From assembly GCA_029935325.1 (NCBI GenBank), contig JAOZKO010000195.1, forward strand, positions 1 to 5,579: DNA of 5,579 bases. Reading direction: 5' to 3'. Of the stretch, positions 5,291-5,579 are shown piece after piece. A program made the translations under genes and the position numbers. Below the pieces are notes generated by a model. That model was given only the letters and a program-made list of their open reading frames with translations, did not search any database and was not told the origin of the DNA. How positions within the stretch are numbered: position 1 is the stretch's first letter; every line of letters starts with the position of its first letter. The DNA comes from Bacteroidales bacterium. GTDB taxonomy: Bacteria > Bacteroidota > Bacteroidia > Bacteroidales > UBA1556.

Positions 5291-5439
5291 AGAATGGGAG
5301 AATGGGAGAAAAGTAGAAAAGGAGAAGAGGAGAAAAGGAGAAAAGGAGAAAAGGAGAAAAGGAGAAGAGGAGAAGAGGAGAAGAGGAGAAGAGGAGAAGA
5401 GGAGAAGTTGAGAAGTGAGAAGTGAGAAGTGAGAAGATG
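5291..5439. repeat. C-free purine minisatellite, 8-bp period shifting to 7 bp
   Basis: Fifteen consecutive 8-bp units run from 5291 to 5410. They change along the array: two AGAATGGG, one AGAAAAGT, then AGAAAAGG and AGAAGAGG blocks, and last AGAAGTTG. Three 7-bp units AGAAGTG follow at 5411-5431, then AGAAGATG at 5432-5439. Positions 5315-5407 are purine only. No reading frame or recognised element matches it. Confidence 0.9.
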
Positions 5440-5478
5440 TGATAAGTGGGCTTTGCGTAAACTACTTTATCACTTCTT
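5434..5478. repeat. Hairpin joining the two arrays
   Basis: GTGATAA at 5439-5445 pairs with TTATCAC at 5467-5473. The stem extends outward by four pairs after one mismatch (5434-5437 with 5475-5478) and inward by two pairs after a bulge. It could act as a weak terminator or structure for dinB transcripts, but it lacks a T-run. Confidence 0.45.
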
Positions 5479-5480
5479 AC

Positions 5481-5579
5481 AACCCTTTACAATTCTTTAC
5501 AACCCTTTACAATTCCTTACAACTCTTTACAATTCCTTACAACTCTTTACAATTCCTTACAACTCTTTACAATTCCTTA
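5481..5579. repeat. G-free tandem array with 10-bp period, continuing past the window
   Basis: Ten 10-bp units (last one cut by the window edge) follow the pattern AAYYCYTTAC. Two forms alternate, AACYCTTTAC and AATTCYTTAC, giving a 20-bp higher-order unit that is exact for the last three dimers from 5521. The preceding 10 bp at 5471-5480 look like a diverged unit. The array's full length is unknown. Confidence 0.9.

Noticed and set aside
5291..5579. CRISPR array
   Set aside because: Units are 7-10 bp, contiguous and without spacers, and no cas gene is visible.

Overview
The window looks like a chromosomal segment from a member of the Bacteroidota (Bacteroidetes). Three things suggest this: the style of the DnaA and Pol IV proteins, a 5'-nucleotidase split into two adjacent genes, and candidate promoters that match the Bacteroidota -7 consensus TAnnTTTG with almost no Shine-Dalgarno sequences before genes. 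The DNA is AT-rich, most strongly between genes. No genus can be named from the sequence alone.

Layout: (1) 1-275, minus strand: the first 91 codons of a YbgC/FadM-type 4HBT acyl-CoA thioesterase, cut by the window edge. (2) 276-341: a divergent intergenic region with two back-to-back -7 boxes, one per strand. (3) 342-1148 and 1145-2086, plus strand: a two-gene operon with a 4-bp overlap. It encodes a lipoprotein carrying the 5'-nucleotidase C-terminal (substrate-binding) domain and a Tat-exported metallophosphoesterase carrying the catalytic domain, probably two parts of one periplasmic nucleotidase. (4) 2087-2253: the dnaA leader, with several near-consensus DnaA boxes and an isolated strong Shine-Dalgarno-like sequence. 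(5) 2254-3678: dnaA, closed by a clear intrinsic terminator at 3716-3748. (6) 3679-4119, 441 bp with no credible gene: the terminator, a 7-bp-period repeat array and, apparently inserted into that array, a 211-bp imperfect palindrome that looks like a MITE or a structured element. (7) 4120-5256: dinB (DNA polymerase IV). (8) 5257-5579, 323 bp with no gene: two unrelated minisatellite-like arrays. A C-free purine array (8-bp period shifting to 7) is followed, across a hairpin, by a G-free 10-bp-period array that runs off the window.

The genes serve ordinary functions: thioester hydrolysis, extracytoplasmic nucleotide hydrolysis, replication initiation and translesion synthesis. No defence system, CRISPR array, toxin-antitoxin pair or complete IS is visible. 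The unusual content is in the intergenic DNA. Heptamer-period arrays recur at three places, one of which forms the stop/start junction of the nucleotidase operon. A palindromic element sits in one of these arrays, between direct TCCCAA copies. A strand-asymmetric double array follows dinB.
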